From NCBI RefSeq assembly GCF_003355155.1, contig NZ_CP031320.1:3587367-3651366 (forward strand): a stretch of DNA of 64,000 nt. The letters are read 5' to 3'. Below, piece after piece: positions 1 to 7,541 of the stretch. The DNA is from Streptomyces armeniacus. Its GTDB lineage: Bacteria; Actinomycetota; Actinomycetes; Streptomycetales; Streptomycetaceae. Position numbers and translations under genes: made by a program. Each line of letters starts with the position of its first letter. Position 1 is the stretch's first letter. The notes under the pieces were generated by a model, which was not told the DNA's origin, did not search any database, and worked only from the letters and a program-made list of their open reading frames with translations.

Positions 1-2
1 CG

Positions 3-1568
3 CTGCACCCCGACGACCAGCGCGCCTTCGAGGTGGCGCTGGCGGAGGGCCTCGAATCGGGGCGGCTCACCGTCTCCCAGCGGATGGTGCACGCGAACGG
101 CTCCATGCGCTGGGTCAAGATGGAGGGCCGGGTCTCCCAGGACGCCGAAGGGCGGCCGCAGGGCCTCGTCGGCATCGTGCAGGACCGCACCGACGAACAC
201 CTGCGGGAGACGCGGGACGCGGCCCGCCGCGAGTTCATGCTCAGCGTCACGCGCGGCGTCGTCAACGCGCTCTCCACCCAGGAGGTCATCGACACCGCGG
301 CCGCCCGCGTCCTCCCGGTGCTCGGCGCCCGCAACCTCGCGCTGTTCGTACGGGAGCGCGACAGGTTCGAGCTGGCGGGCTCGTACGGCTTCGAGGAGGG
401 CATGCTGGAGCGGCTCCGCTCCAACGGCCGTACGGTGTCGCGGTATTCGGGGCTGATGGCGACGCTGATGCGGCGCCCGATGTTCCTCGAGTCCGCCGAC
501 TCGTTCTACTCCCTCTTCCCCCGCGACTTCCAGCCGCTCCCCGGCCAGCGGGCGTGGGCGACGCTGCCCGTGATCACCCAGGGGACCGTCGGCGTCTGCG
601 TGATCGCCTTCAACCGCCCGCACACCTTCTCCGAGGACGACAAGGCCCTGTGCCACGCGACCGCGGGCGTCCTCGCACAGGCCGTGGACCGGGCGCGGCT
701 GCTGGACCTGCGGCGCGAGCAGCTGACGGAGCTGCAGCAGCTGATGCTGCCGAATCGCGTCCCCGAACTCCCCGGGCTGGACCTCGCCGTGTGCTACGTC
801 CCCGGCTCGGGCGGACTGGAGGTGGGCGGCGACTGGTACGACGTCCTGCCCTCCGACGACGGCCGCGTCGTCGTGACCGTGGGCGACGTCGAGGGCCACA
901 GCGCCCCGTCCGCCGCCGTGATGGGTCATCTGCGGGTCGCCATGCAGGCGTACGCCACCCAGGGCATCGGCCCGGCCGCGCTGCTGCGGCACGGCAACCG
1001 CATCCTGTGCGACCTGGACACCGAACGCTTCGCCACCTGCACCGCCGTGGAGGTGACCGCGTCGAGGAACCTGCTGCGCATCGCCAGGGCAGGTCACGCC
1101 CAGCCGCTGCTGCTCGACCCGGACGGCCGGGTACGGGAGTTGGACGTGCCCGGCGGCATCCCGCTCGGCTGTTTCGAGAACGGCGAGTTCGACGGGTACG
1201 CGGTGACGGAGCACGCGCTGCCGCCGGGCGCGACGCTGCTGCTGTACACCGACGGACTGGTGGAGCGGCGCGGCCAGGACTACGACGAGTCGGTGCGCAT
1301 GCTGTCCGACCGGCTGACACGCCTGGTCGCCAAGCTGCGGGAGCGGGAACCGGAGCGGGACGCCCGTACGGACGGGGGCGCGCGCAAGGAGACGTGCTGC
1401 CTGAACGCGCTGGCGGACGAGCTCGTCGCGCCGGCACGCGCACGGGACGCGCACGACGACATCGCGCTGCTCCTGCTGCGCCGCCGGACCGCCGAGGCGG
1501 AGGCGGCAGCGGAACCGGAAGCCGAGGCGGAACCGGAAGCCGAGGCGGATACGGAGGCTCCGGCCTGA
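3..1568 (+). CDS. PAS/GAF/SpoIIE-family PP2C protein phosphatase, 5'-truncated by window edge
   Basis: The open frame enters from outside the window; 521 codons are visible and the true start lies upstream. The first ~60 residues look like the end of a PAS domain (HPDDQ and a GIVQDRTDE strand). A GAF-like region follows at about 75-230, then a SpoIIE-type PP2C phosphatase domain at about 235-490 with GGDWYD, VGDVEGHS, AGHAQPLLL, LYTDGLVERR and DDIALLLLRR; the aspartates are the expected Mn/Mg ligands. The C-terminus is a tandem Ala-Glu-Pro tail from a short DNA repeat. The family dephosphorylates anti-sigma factor antagonists in partner switching; its target here is unknown. The family assignment is firm. 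Confidence 0.93.
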   Translation: MHPDDQRAFEVALAEGLESGRLTVSQRMVHANGSMRWVKMEGRVSQDAEGRPQGLVGIVQDRTDEHLRETRDAARREFMLSVTRGVVNALSTQEVIDTAAARVLPVLGARNLALFVRERDRFELAGSYGFEEGMLERLRSNGRTVSRYSGLMATLMRRPMFLESADSFYSLFPRDFQPLPGQRAWATLPVITQGTVGVCVIAFNRPHTFSEDDKALCHATAGVLAQAVDRARLLDLRREQLTELQQLMLPNRVPELPGLDLAVCYVPGSGGLEVGGDWYDVLPSDDGRVVVTVGDVEGHSAPSAAVMGHLRVAMQAYATQGIGPAALLRHGNRILCDLDTERFATCTAVEVTASRNLLRIARAGHAQPLLLDPDGRVRELDVPGGIPLGCFENGEFDGYAVTEHALPPGATLLLYTDGLVERRGQDYDESVRMLSDRLTRLVAKLREREPERDARTDGGARKETCCLNALADELVAPARARDAHDDIALLLLRRRTAEAEAAAEPEAEAEPEAEADTEAPA

Positions 1569-1666
1569 CGCGCGGCGCCTGCCGCACGGCCCTCGGTACG
1601 CTGACGAGCGCGCCCGTGTCCGCTGACCGGCGCCGAGCGCCGTGCCCGCACCGAGGAGGACCCGCC

Positions 1667-2191
1667 GTGGCCCAGCCGCCGCAGACCGACGCCGCAGCCC
1701 AGCCGCCGGACCTGGACCCCCGGTCGGACGGTACGGCCGCCCGGCTGATCGCGGCCGTCATCGTGCACGACCGCGAGCGGCGGCGGGTCGTACTGCTCCG
1801 GCGGAGCCCGCGGGCACGCTTCGCCCCCGGCCTGTGGGACCTGCCCCTCGGCAAGCAGGAGCCGGGCGAGCCGCTGACGGGGACCGCCGTACGCGAACTC
1901 CTCGAGGAGACGGGCCTGTCCGTCGCACCCGAGTCGCTGCGGCTGGCGCACGTCGTACACGCCGCGCGGGGCATGGACGCGCCGGAGGGCTTCCTCAAGA
2001 CCGTCTTCGTGACGTACGAGTGGGCGGGCGAGCCGGTCAACGTCGAGCCCGAGAAGCACAGTCACGTCGGCTGGACGTCCACGGACGCCCTCCCGGAGGC
2101 GTGCGTGCCGTCCTCGTACACCGCGCTGACGGCGTATCTGAGCGGCGGGGGCCCGCAGTTCAGCCTGCGCGGCTGGCCCACGGCACCCTGA
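1667..2191 (+). CDS. NUDIX hydrolase
   Basis: A 174-residue protein with a NUDIX box around residues 66-88 (GKQEPGEPLTGTAVRELLEETG fits GX5EX7REUXEEXGU), so it should hydrolyse a nucleoside diphosphate linked to another group using Mg or Mn; the substrate cannot be told. The GTG start at 1667 follows a GAGGAGGA ribosome site, which decides it over the much longer upstream frame, an antisense-like shadow of the phosphatase gene. It lies 98 bases after the phosphatase gene on the same strand and may be cotranscribed with it. Confidence 0.88.
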   Translation: MAQPPQTDAAAQPPDLDPRSDGTAARLIAAVIVHDRERRRVVLLRRSPRARFAPGLWDLPLGKQEPGEPLTGTAVRELLEETGLSVAPESLRLAHVVHAARGMDAPEGFLKTVFVTYEWAGEPVNVEPEKHSHVGWTSTDALPEACVPSSYTALTAYLSGGGPQFSLRGWPTAP

Positions 2192-2234
2192 TACGGGCCC
2201 CCGATACGGGCCTCTTCGGTCCGCTCGGAGGGGA

Positions 2235-3197
2235 CTACTTGGCGTCGACCCGTCCGACCGCGTCCGGTCCGGCCGTCAGCGCGGCGCTCACCGTCTGCCA
2301 GGCGGGGTCGCCGGGGTAGAGCCGGGTGCGGAGGTACGCCCAGGTGAGCCGCTGGACCGCGGACACCCGCGCGGGGTTCTCGTCCGTGGTCTCGGCGACG
2401 TCGTATCCGGAGATCCCGCCGAGCCCGTGCTCCGCGTCGAACAGCGTCAGCAGAGTCTTGGGACCCGGGGCGAGGGTGTACGGATCGGCGTGCCAGTCGG
2501 GGCCGTTGACCGTCAGATGCCCGGAGGTGTCCTTGTCGCCGGCCACCACGAGCGCGGGCGTCGTCATCGTGGAGAAGTCCGTGGTGAGGAAGGCGGGTAT
2601 GTTCTCGGCCGCGAACTCGCTGAGGGCGTCGCCGCCCCTGCCGGGCGCCGCGAGCAGCACACCCGCCGTGATCCGCGGCTCGGCCAGGTCCACCTCCGTT
2701 CCGTCGTGCGGATCGGTGAGCCGGGTGCCCAGGAGCAGGCTCGCGGTGTGCCCGCCCATCGAGTGCCCGGCGACGGCGACCCTGCCGCGGTCGAGGCGCC
2801 CGGCGAGCTGCGGAACGGCCGCTTCGACCTCGTCGAGCCGGTCGAGGACGCGCGTCATGTCCTGGGCGCGCGACCGCCAGTACAGCGGCGCCTCGGGGTC
2901 GTCGGCGGGGTCCAGGGTCAGCGTCCGCGAACTCAGATGGGTGGGCTGGATGACGACGAAGCCGTGCGCCGCCCAGAAGTCGGCGAGGGGCGCGTAGCCG
3001 TTCAGCGAGGAGAGGTGGTGGGAGTAGCCCTGGCCGTGCGAGAGGAGGAGCACGGGCAGGTCGTTCCCGGTCACGGGCGCGGAGACGCGTATCTCCAGGT
3101 CCACGGCGCGGCCGGGGGCCGGCAGCAGCACCGGGGCGACCGAGAGTACGGGGGCAGGCGAGGCGAAGAGGTCGGCTGGACGCGGCGATCCGCTCAT
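2235..3197 (-). CDS. alpha/beta hydrolase (chlorophyllase/dienelactone-hydrolase-like)
   Basis: 320 residues. The nucleophile elbow is GHSMGG and an earlier LLLSHGQGYS loop resembles the oxyanion-hole strand; DAEHGLGG near the C-terminus supplies a plausible catalytic His, so a Ser-Asp-His hydrolase is likely. I see no signal peptide and take it as cytoplasmic. I chose the ATG at 3197: the alternative GTG 18 bases upstream would translate through the GGAAGGGA ribosome site that serves the ATG. The promoter at 3250-3279 contains two repeated operator-like elements, so the gene is probably repressed until an inducer appears. Substrate unknown. Confidence 0.85.
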   Translation of the reverse strand: MSGSPRPADLFASPAPVLSVAPVLLPAPGRAVDLEIRVSAPVTGNDLPVLLLSHGQGYSHHLSSLNGYAPLADFWAAHGFVVIQPTHLSSRTLTLDPADDPEAPLYWRSRAQDMTRVLDRLDEVEAAVPQLAGRLDRGRVAVAGHSMGGHTASLLLGTRLTDPHDGTEVDLAEPRITAGVLLAAPGRGGDALSEFAAENIPAFLTTDFSTMTTPALVVAGDKDTSGHLTVNGPDWHADPYTLAPGPKTLLTLFDAEHGLGGISGYDVAETTDENPARVSAVQRLTWAYLRTRLYPGDPAWQTVSAALTAGPDAVGRVDAK

Positions 3198-3233
3198 GGC
3201 ATGGGTCCCTTCCACGGCCCCGCCACGGAAAGC

Positions 3234-3279
3234 GGAGCACTGTTCCAGAACGTTACGGAGCAGCGTTCCGCTTTGTCAA
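3234..3279 (-). promoter_or_regulatory. promoter with two 13-bp operator-like repeats for the alpha/beta hydrolase
   Basis: Reading the minus strand, TTGACA (3279-3274) and TAACGT (3255-3250) are separated by 18 bases. Two near-palindromes, GGAGCAGCGTTCC (3257-3269, inside the spacer) and GGAGCACTGTTCC (3234-3246, just after the -10), sit 23 bp apart. Paired imperfect palindromes overlapping a promoter are typical of TetR-type repression; no such regulator gene is adjacent. Confidence 0.55.
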
Positions 3280-3353
3280 CGGCGCAGTCCCGGCCCCGGC
3301 GGGACCCGGACTGCGCCGCGCACAGCGCCGGAGCCCGATCGCGGCCGCGGCTA

Positions 3354-3524
3354 TGGCCTGTCGTCAAAGTCCCGCCTTGCCCGCGACGCCCTGCACGCAC
3401 ATCTGCTGCGTTGTCGCACCGTCCGAGTAGCCCACTACGAGGACGGCACTCCGCCTTGCAGCTGCACGCACCGGACGCCGTGGGCACCGCCTTCGGCGGA
3501 CGGCGCTACTTTGACGACAGGCCC
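3354..3524. mobile_element. 171-bp MITE with 16-bp perfect inverted ends and TA target duplication
   Basis: The ends GGCCTGTCGTCAAAGT (3355-3370) and ACTTTGACGACAGGCC (3508-3523) are exact inverted repeats. The element is flanked by TA at 3352-3353 and 3525-3526; removing it and one TA rebuilds the site CTAG. TA duplication at CTAG is the signature of IS630/Tc1-type transposition. The interior has no coding capacity, so it is a non-autonomous element needing a transposase in trans. It lies against the end of an IS630-family transposase remnant. Confidence 0.8.
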
Positions 3525-3652
3525 TAGTCTTCTGAGTCGGGAATTCTGTTCAGATAGCTGGCGAGGCGTTCGAGGATCTCGTCTGCGGTCTTGGTCCACA
3601 CGTAGGGCTTGGGGTCGGTGTTCCATGCGGTGATCCAGGCACGGATGTCTCG
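3524..3652 (-). pseudogene. IS630-family transposase, C-terminal fragment
   Basis: The minus strand encodes about 42 residues ending in a stop: IRAWITAWNTDP, then PYVWTKTADEILERL and a short tail, closely resembling the C-terminus of actinobacterial IS630 transposases (DDE family). Everything upstream, including the catalytic domain, is missing; at 3651 the sequence switches directly into 16S rRNA. The stop TAG spans the target TA and the first base of the MITE. Non-functional debris. Confidence 0.8.
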
Positions 3653-3976
3653 TGTCTCAGTCCCAGTGTGGCCGGTCGCCCTCTCAGGCCGGCTACCCGT
3701 CGTCGCCTTGGTAGGCCATCACCCCACCAACAAGCTGATAGGCCGCGGGCTCATCCTGCACCACTAACGCTTTCCACACACAGGAGATGCCTCCGTGTGT
3801 CATATCCGGTATTAGACCCCGTTTCCAGGGCTTGTCCCAGAGTGCAGGGCAGATTGCCCACGTGTTACTCACCCGTTCGCCACTAATCCACCACCGAAGC
3901 GGCTTCATCGTTCGACTTGCATGTGTTAAGCACGCCGCCAGCGTTCGTCCTGAGCCAGGATCAAACTCTCCGTGAA
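3651..3976 (-). rRNA. 16S ribosomal RNA, 5' fragment only (truncated)
   Basis: On the minus strand the sequence begins TTCACGGAGAGTTTGATCC and continues through the universal CTGGCTCAGGACGAACGCTGG segment, helix 6, the GTGAGTAACACGTGGG region and CACACTGGGACTGAGACACG, where 16S identity stops near position 326 (about E. coli 330). Transposase debris follows instead of the rest of 16S, 23S and 5S. The retained part looks unmutated, suggesting a recent event or an assembly join at a repeated operon. Any transcript cannot form a 30S subunit. Confidence 0.95.
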
Positions 3977-4158
3977 TGCCTCACAACCCTCCAGCAAGAA
4001 AGCTAGAGAGCTGACATCACAGGGAGCGGGACGGTCCAGGGGAATAACCCGGACACGTCCACAGCATCCTCGCTGTGTGTTGTTCTTCAAAGGAACCCAT
4101 ACCCCCCACAAAAACAGGGGGCGGGGTATCAACATATCTGGCGTTGACTTTTAGCACG

Positions 4159-4176
4159 CTGTTGAGTTCTCAAAGA
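4159..4176 (-). promoter_or_regulatory. boxA-like rRNA antitermination motif
   Basis: Minus-strand TCTTTGAGAACTCAACAG matches the conserved leader motif found upstream of actinobacterial 16S genes and resembles the Nus-factor boxA site. It is intact although the operon it served is truncated. Confidence 0.6.
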
Positions 4177-4246
4177 ACGGACGCTTCCATCGGACCCGTT
4201 TCACCGGGACCCTCCGGGCGCTTCCCTTCGTGGTTTTGCGTTTTCG

Positions 4247-4273
4247 ACTCTAGCAGACGGAATGTGCTGCCAA
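4247..4273 (-). promoter_or_regulatory. candidate second rRNA promoter
   Basis: Minus strand TTGGCA (4273-4268) and TAGAGT (4252-4247) with a short 15-base spacer. Streptomyces rRNA operons use several tandem promoters, so this is plausible, but the spacing is suboptimal. Confidence 0.4.
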
Positions 4274-4383
4274 GAAATCGAGGGAGCTTCTTCGCTGAGC
4301 CCGTAATTACCGGCTCGCATTTCGAAGCTGCAGGAGATACTAACCCTTGCTGCCGATCTCGTCGAGTTCGGCGCAACTGTTCA

Positions 4384-4412
4384 AATCTACTGCCCCCACG
4401 ACACCGTGTCAA
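4384..4412 (-). promoter_or_regulatory. rRNA promoter, near-consensus housekeeping sigma site
   Basis: Minus strand TTGACA (4412-4407), a 17-base spacer and TAGATT (4389-4384). Position, orientation and near-consensus hexamers fit a Streptomyces rRNA promoter. Any transcript would now run through the truncated 16S into the transposase and MITE debris and toward the hydrolase gene. Confidence 0.7.
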
Positions 4413-4465
4413 CGGTTTCCCTGGGGTGATGAGGACCCTAGCAGGTCACAGGGGCCGTACGCACA

Positions 4466-5473
4466 TCACGCCGCAGTGGGTACCTCGGCCGGGCGATCAG
4501 AGGCGGCTACATCACCCGTTTCTCCCGCGCGGGCGGCCCGGCCGCCCACCCCGTAGACGTAGCCGAGGAATGCCAGTTCGGCAGCGACGCCGATGCCGAT
4601 ACGGCCCCACGTCGGCAGTCCCGAAGGCGTGACGAAGCCTTCGATGGCGCCCGAGACGAAGAGCACGACCGCGAGCCCCATCGCCATCCCCAGGGCCGCA
4701 CGTCCCTCCGTCGCGAGAGCCGTACGGCGGCTGCGGGGGCCGGGGTCGATCACGGTCCAGCCCAGGCGCAGGCCCGTGCCGGCCGCGATGAAGACAGCCG
4801 TCAGCTCCAGCAGTCCGTGCGGCAGGATCAGTCCGAGGAACGTGTCGAGGCGTCCCGCGGAGTGCATGAGGCCGATGCCGATGCCGAGGTTCAGCATGTT
4901 CTGGAACAGCACCCAGAGCACCGGGATGCCCAGCAGGGCGCCGAAGACGAGGCAGATCGCGACGGCCTGTGCGTTGTTCGTCCACACTTGTGCGGCGAAG
5001 GACGTGGCCGGGTGGCTCGAGTAGTAAGACTCGTAACTGCCGCCGGGCCGGGTCATCTCGCGCAGCTCGGCGGGCGCGGCGATCGACGCCTGCACCTCCG
5101 GGTGTGTGCCGATCCACCAGCCGATGAGCGCGGCCACCAGGGCCGACAGCAGCGCGGTCGGCACCCACCAGTGCCGGGTGCGGTAGAGGGCGGCGGGGAA
5201 TCCCGCGGCGAAGAAGTGGACGGCGTCCCGCCAGGAGGCCCGGCGTGCGCCTGTGACGGCGCTGCGCGCACGCGCCACCAGGGTGGTCAGACGGCCGATG
5301 AGCGCCGGGTCCGGCGCGCTCGACTGGATCTGCGAGAGGTGTGTGGACGTGCGCTGGTAGAGGGCGACGAGTTCGTCCGCTTCCGCTCCGTTCAGCCGTC
5401 GGCGGCGCCGTACCAGGGCATCCAGACGGTCCCACTCCGCGCGGCGTGCGGAGACGAAGACATCGAGATCCAT
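4466..5473 (-). CDS. SpoIIM-like (stage II sporulation protein M family) membrane protein
   Basis: 335 residues. The soluble N-terminus begins MDLDVFVSARRAEWDRLD and is followed by about five to six hydrophobic segments between residues 105 and 315, including the NMLNLGIGIGL and LPHGLLELTAVFIAAG blocks typical of the SpoIIM/DUF95 family. The ATG at 5473 gives the conserved family start; an upstream ATG adds seven unlikely residues. In Streptomyces this gene habitually diverges from an RDD-domain gene, as here. In Bacillus, SpoIIM acts in engulfment; the actinobacterial role is not established. Confidence 0.88.
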   Translation of the reverse strand: MDLDVFVSARRAEWDRLDALVRRRRRLNGAEADELVALYQRTSTHLSQIQSSAPDPALIGRLTTLVARARSAVTGARRASWRDAVHFFAAGFPAALYRTRHWWVPTALLSALVAALIGWWIGTHPEVQASIAAPAELREMTRPGGSYESYYSSHPATSFAAQVWTNNAQAVAICLVFGALLGIPVLWVLFQNMLNLGIGIGLMHSAGRLDTFLGLILPHGLLELTAVFIAAGTGLRLGWTVIDPGPRSRRTALATEGRAALGMAMGLAVVLFVSGAIEGFVTPSGLPTWGRIGIGVAAELAFLGYVYGVGGRAARAGETGDVAASDRPAEVPTAA

Positions 5474-5585
5474 GTGGAGAGCTTGGCAGATCATCCGCGC
5501 CGGACGGCAGACTGTTCAGACAAGGCGAAGAGTCAGACAACGTGTCAGGTGACTCTGCGGGGCGCCGCGAGGGAGGACGTGTCCG

Positions 5586-6566
5586 GTGAGCGAACTCGTG
5601 ACAGGCGACGCCGTCGTGCTGGGGCTGCGGCCCGCGCGGCTGCCGAGCCGCGCGCTGGCCGTCTTCATCGACCTGGTGCTCGCGTGGACGGCCTACATCG
5701 TCCTCTCGCTCGTGCTGCTCACGGCCACCGCGTCACTGGACGCCGCCGCGCTGGCCGCAGTGCAGGTGGCGCTGTTCCTGCTCGTCCTCGTCGGGGTGCC
5801 GATCGCGGTCGAGACGCTCAGCCACGGGAGGTCGCTGGGGAAGCTGGCCTGCGGGCTGCGCGTGGTGCAGGACGACGGCGGGCCGATCCGCTTCCGGCAC
5901 GCGCTGGTACGAGGGGCGATCGGCGTCGTGGAGATCCAGCTGTTCGTCGGGGTGATCGCCTGCGTCGCGTCGCTGGTGTCGGCGCGCGGGCGGCGGCTCG
6001 GGGACGTGTTCGCGGGCACGCTGGTCGTACGGGAGCGGGTGCCGACGCCGCGTGCCGTACGGGTACCGCCGCCACCGCCCTGGCTGGTGGGTCAGTTCCG
6101 GGAGCTGGACCTGTCGCGCGTACCGGACCGGCTGTGGCTGGCGGTGCGCCAGTACCTGATGCGGGCCGGGCAGCTCGACGCCGCCGTGGCGGAGTCGATG
6201 GCGCGGCGGCTCGCGGCGGACGTCGTGGCGTACACCGGCGCTCCGGCGCCGCAGGACGTGCCCGCCGCGGCCTACCTGGCCGGGGTGGTCGCCGAGCGGC
6301 AGGCGCGGGACGCGCAGCGGGCCTTCGGGCCGGGCACGGCGTACGGGGTGGCTCCCGGTACGGGGCAGGTGCCCGCGCCGGGGGGCGTCGGGCCGGGGCT
6401 GCCGGAGCGGCCTGCCGGGCCGCCGGCCACGCGCGGGGGCTTCGCGCCTCCGGGTGGCGAACGGCCCGCCGGTGCGGCCGTGTTCGCGCCCGCGCCGGGT
6501 GACGCCCGTGACCGCGGGAACGAGGCGGCGCCGGAGCCGCGTACCGGGTTCGTGCCACCGGCCTGA
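5586..6566 (+). CDS. RDD-domain integral membrane protein
   Basis: 326 residues with an RDD domain at about 15-150 (LPSRALAVFIDLVLAW, GRSLGKLACGLRVVQDDGG, RRLGDVFAGTLVV) containing the usual Arg-Asp-Asp pattern and three to four membrane segments. The C-terminal half is soluble, with a Pro/Gly-rich disordered end from about residue 230. The GTG start lies 112 bases from the divergent SpoIIM-like gene, implying a shared promoter region. RDD proteins are membrane proteins of mostly unknown function; some transport small solutes. Confidence 0.87.
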   Translation: MSELVTGDAVVLGLRPARLPSRALAVFIDLVLAWTAYIVLSLVLLTATASLDAAALAAVQVALFLLVLVGVPIAVETLSHGRSLGKLACGLRVVQDDGGPIRFRHALVRGAIGVVEIQLFVGVIACVASLVSARGRRLGDVFAGTLVVRERVPTPRAVRVPPPPPWLVGQFRELDLSRVPDRLWLAVRQYLMRAGQLDAAVAESMARRLAADVVAYTGAPAPQDVPAAAYLAGVVAERQARDAQRAFGPGTAYGVAPGTGQVPAPGGVGPGLPERPAGPPATRGGFAPPGGERPAGAAVFAPAPGDARDRGNEAAPEPRTGFVPPA

Positions 6567-6620
6567 GCAGGTACGGGAGGGACGCGAGCGGGTGCGCGCT
6601 TCGGCGGTACGCCTCGCGCG

Positions 6621-7235
6621 TCAACTGAACGTCGAGGGCGGGGACTCGAGGTCCTCGAGCTCGATGCCGGGCGCCGCGAGCACGACGTCGCCGACGAGGT
6701 GAACGGTGTGCTGCTCCCCCGTCTCAAGGTCGTTGACCTGGTAGTTCTCCACGGTCAGGGGGCCGTTGTCAGTGGCGTGTGTTTCGCTGTTGAGCAGCGC
6801 CCAGGACTGGTCGAGAGTGCGGGGGGCGAGGACGGGGGGTGTGAGTGCGACGAGGCGTACGCGGGTGGCGGGGGCTCCGGCTGCCGGTTTCAGCAGGAGG
6901 GCGGTGGCCACGAGGAAGGCGGGGGACGCCCCGGTGAAGGAGTGCGCGGGGACGTTGCCCTCCTGAGCCTCCGTACCGGTGGGGTCGGTACGGACCCAGG
7001 TGACGCCGTCGAGAGCCGCGCCGCGCACCTGCCAGCTGCGGGCGTGGAGCTCCATACGGATGGGGCGCCCGAGGGCGTCGAGGGTGAGGTCGACCGAGCC
7101 CGCGTGATCGCCGGAGGGGTCGGTGATCTGTGAGACGTAGCGCCAGCCGGAGGGGCCGGTGGCGCAGTGGAAGTGTTCTTCGCCGAGGGGGGTGTGGTCG
7201 TGCGGATCGTGGAGCGAGTAGCGGCCGCGTGGCAT
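6621..7235 (-). CDS. conserved hypothetical protein, unknown function
   Basis: 204 residues, no signal peptide or membrane segment. The sequence is beta-rich, with alternating hydrophobic strands and many charged turns (YVSQITDPSGDHAGSVDLTLD, then LGRPIRMELHARSW), suggesting a beta-barrel or lipocalin-like fold; I cannot assign a family. The ATG at 7235 has no ribosome site, but TACAGT lies six bases upstream, the pattern of a leaderless -10 element. It converges on the RDD gene with 54 bases between stops. Confidence 0.7.
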   Translation of the reverse strand: MPRGRYSLHDPHDHTPLGEEHFHCATGPSGWRYVSQITDPSGDHAGSVDLTLDALGRPIRMELHARSWQVRGAALDGVTWVRTDPTGTEAQEGNVPAHSFTGASPAFLVATALLLKPAAGAPATRVRLVALTPPVLAPRTLDQSWALLNSETHATDNGPLTVENYQVNDLETGEQHTVHLVGDVVLAAPGIELEDLESPPSTFS

Positions 7236-7302
7236 AGGTGGACTGTACGGCGGTGGGCGGCGCGGGCCCGCCGTCGGGGGCGGCCGCCTGACGCGCGGGT
7301 CC

Positions 7303-7360
7303 GTACGGGATCGGCGCGGATCCGTACGGCGTCGGCGCGGGTCCGTACGGGCTCCGCGGA
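7303..7360. repeat. short GTAC-centred imperfect repeats
   Basis: Several copies of a unit containing CCGTACGG, about 20-21 bases apart (GGTCCGTACGGGATCGGCGC-like), lie between the hypothetical gene and the S-adenosylhomocysteinase terminator. Similar runs occur near 18.3, 33.2, 44.5 and 60.0 kb. No coding or known structural role is evident. Confidence 0.5.
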
Positions 7361-7438
7361 GCCGCGGACAGATGCGGCAGCGGGCGGGGCGGGCACGGCG
7401 GAAGGCCGTACGGATGCGGCAGGGCCCCGAACGGCCGC

Positions 7439-7522
7439 GGCGGCACCACCGCGCTGTGCGGTGGTGCCGCCGGAGCCGGTGTGCCGTTCCGGGCCGGCCG
7501 GGCGCCGCGCGCCGGCCGGCCG
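7439..7522 (-). terminator. double hairpin downstream of S-adenosylhomocysteinase
   Basis: A perfect 14-bp stem (7439-7452 with 7458-7471, loop GCTGT) is followed by a second GC-rich palindrome around 7490-7522 built from GGCCGGCC blocks. They lie 20-100 bases after the stop of the minus-strand gene. There is no U-tract, as usual in Streptomyces. Confidence 0.6.
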
Positions 7523-7541
7523 GGCAGGACCGGTCAGCCGC

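Larger units (their letters stand above)
3977..4383 (-). other. rRNA operon leader region
   Basis: This is the sequence that precedes 16S in Streptomyces rRNA operons. It holds the boxA-like antitermination motif TCTTTGAGAACTCAACAG (minus strand, 4176-4159), a candidate second promoter and a pre-16S processing stretch near 3990-4100. It has lower GC than neighbouring coding DNA and contains no gene. Confidence 0.75.

Noticed and set aside
1642..2319. Alternative frames over the NUDIX gene and antisense Arg-rich frames at 610-2065
   Set aside because: The NUDIX box is in the frame beginning at 1667; the others are Arg/Pro/Gly-rich shadows.
3660..4630. Small open frames across the 16S and leader region (for example 4075-4632)
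   Set aside because: They run through rRNA and promoter sequence and have no coding signature.
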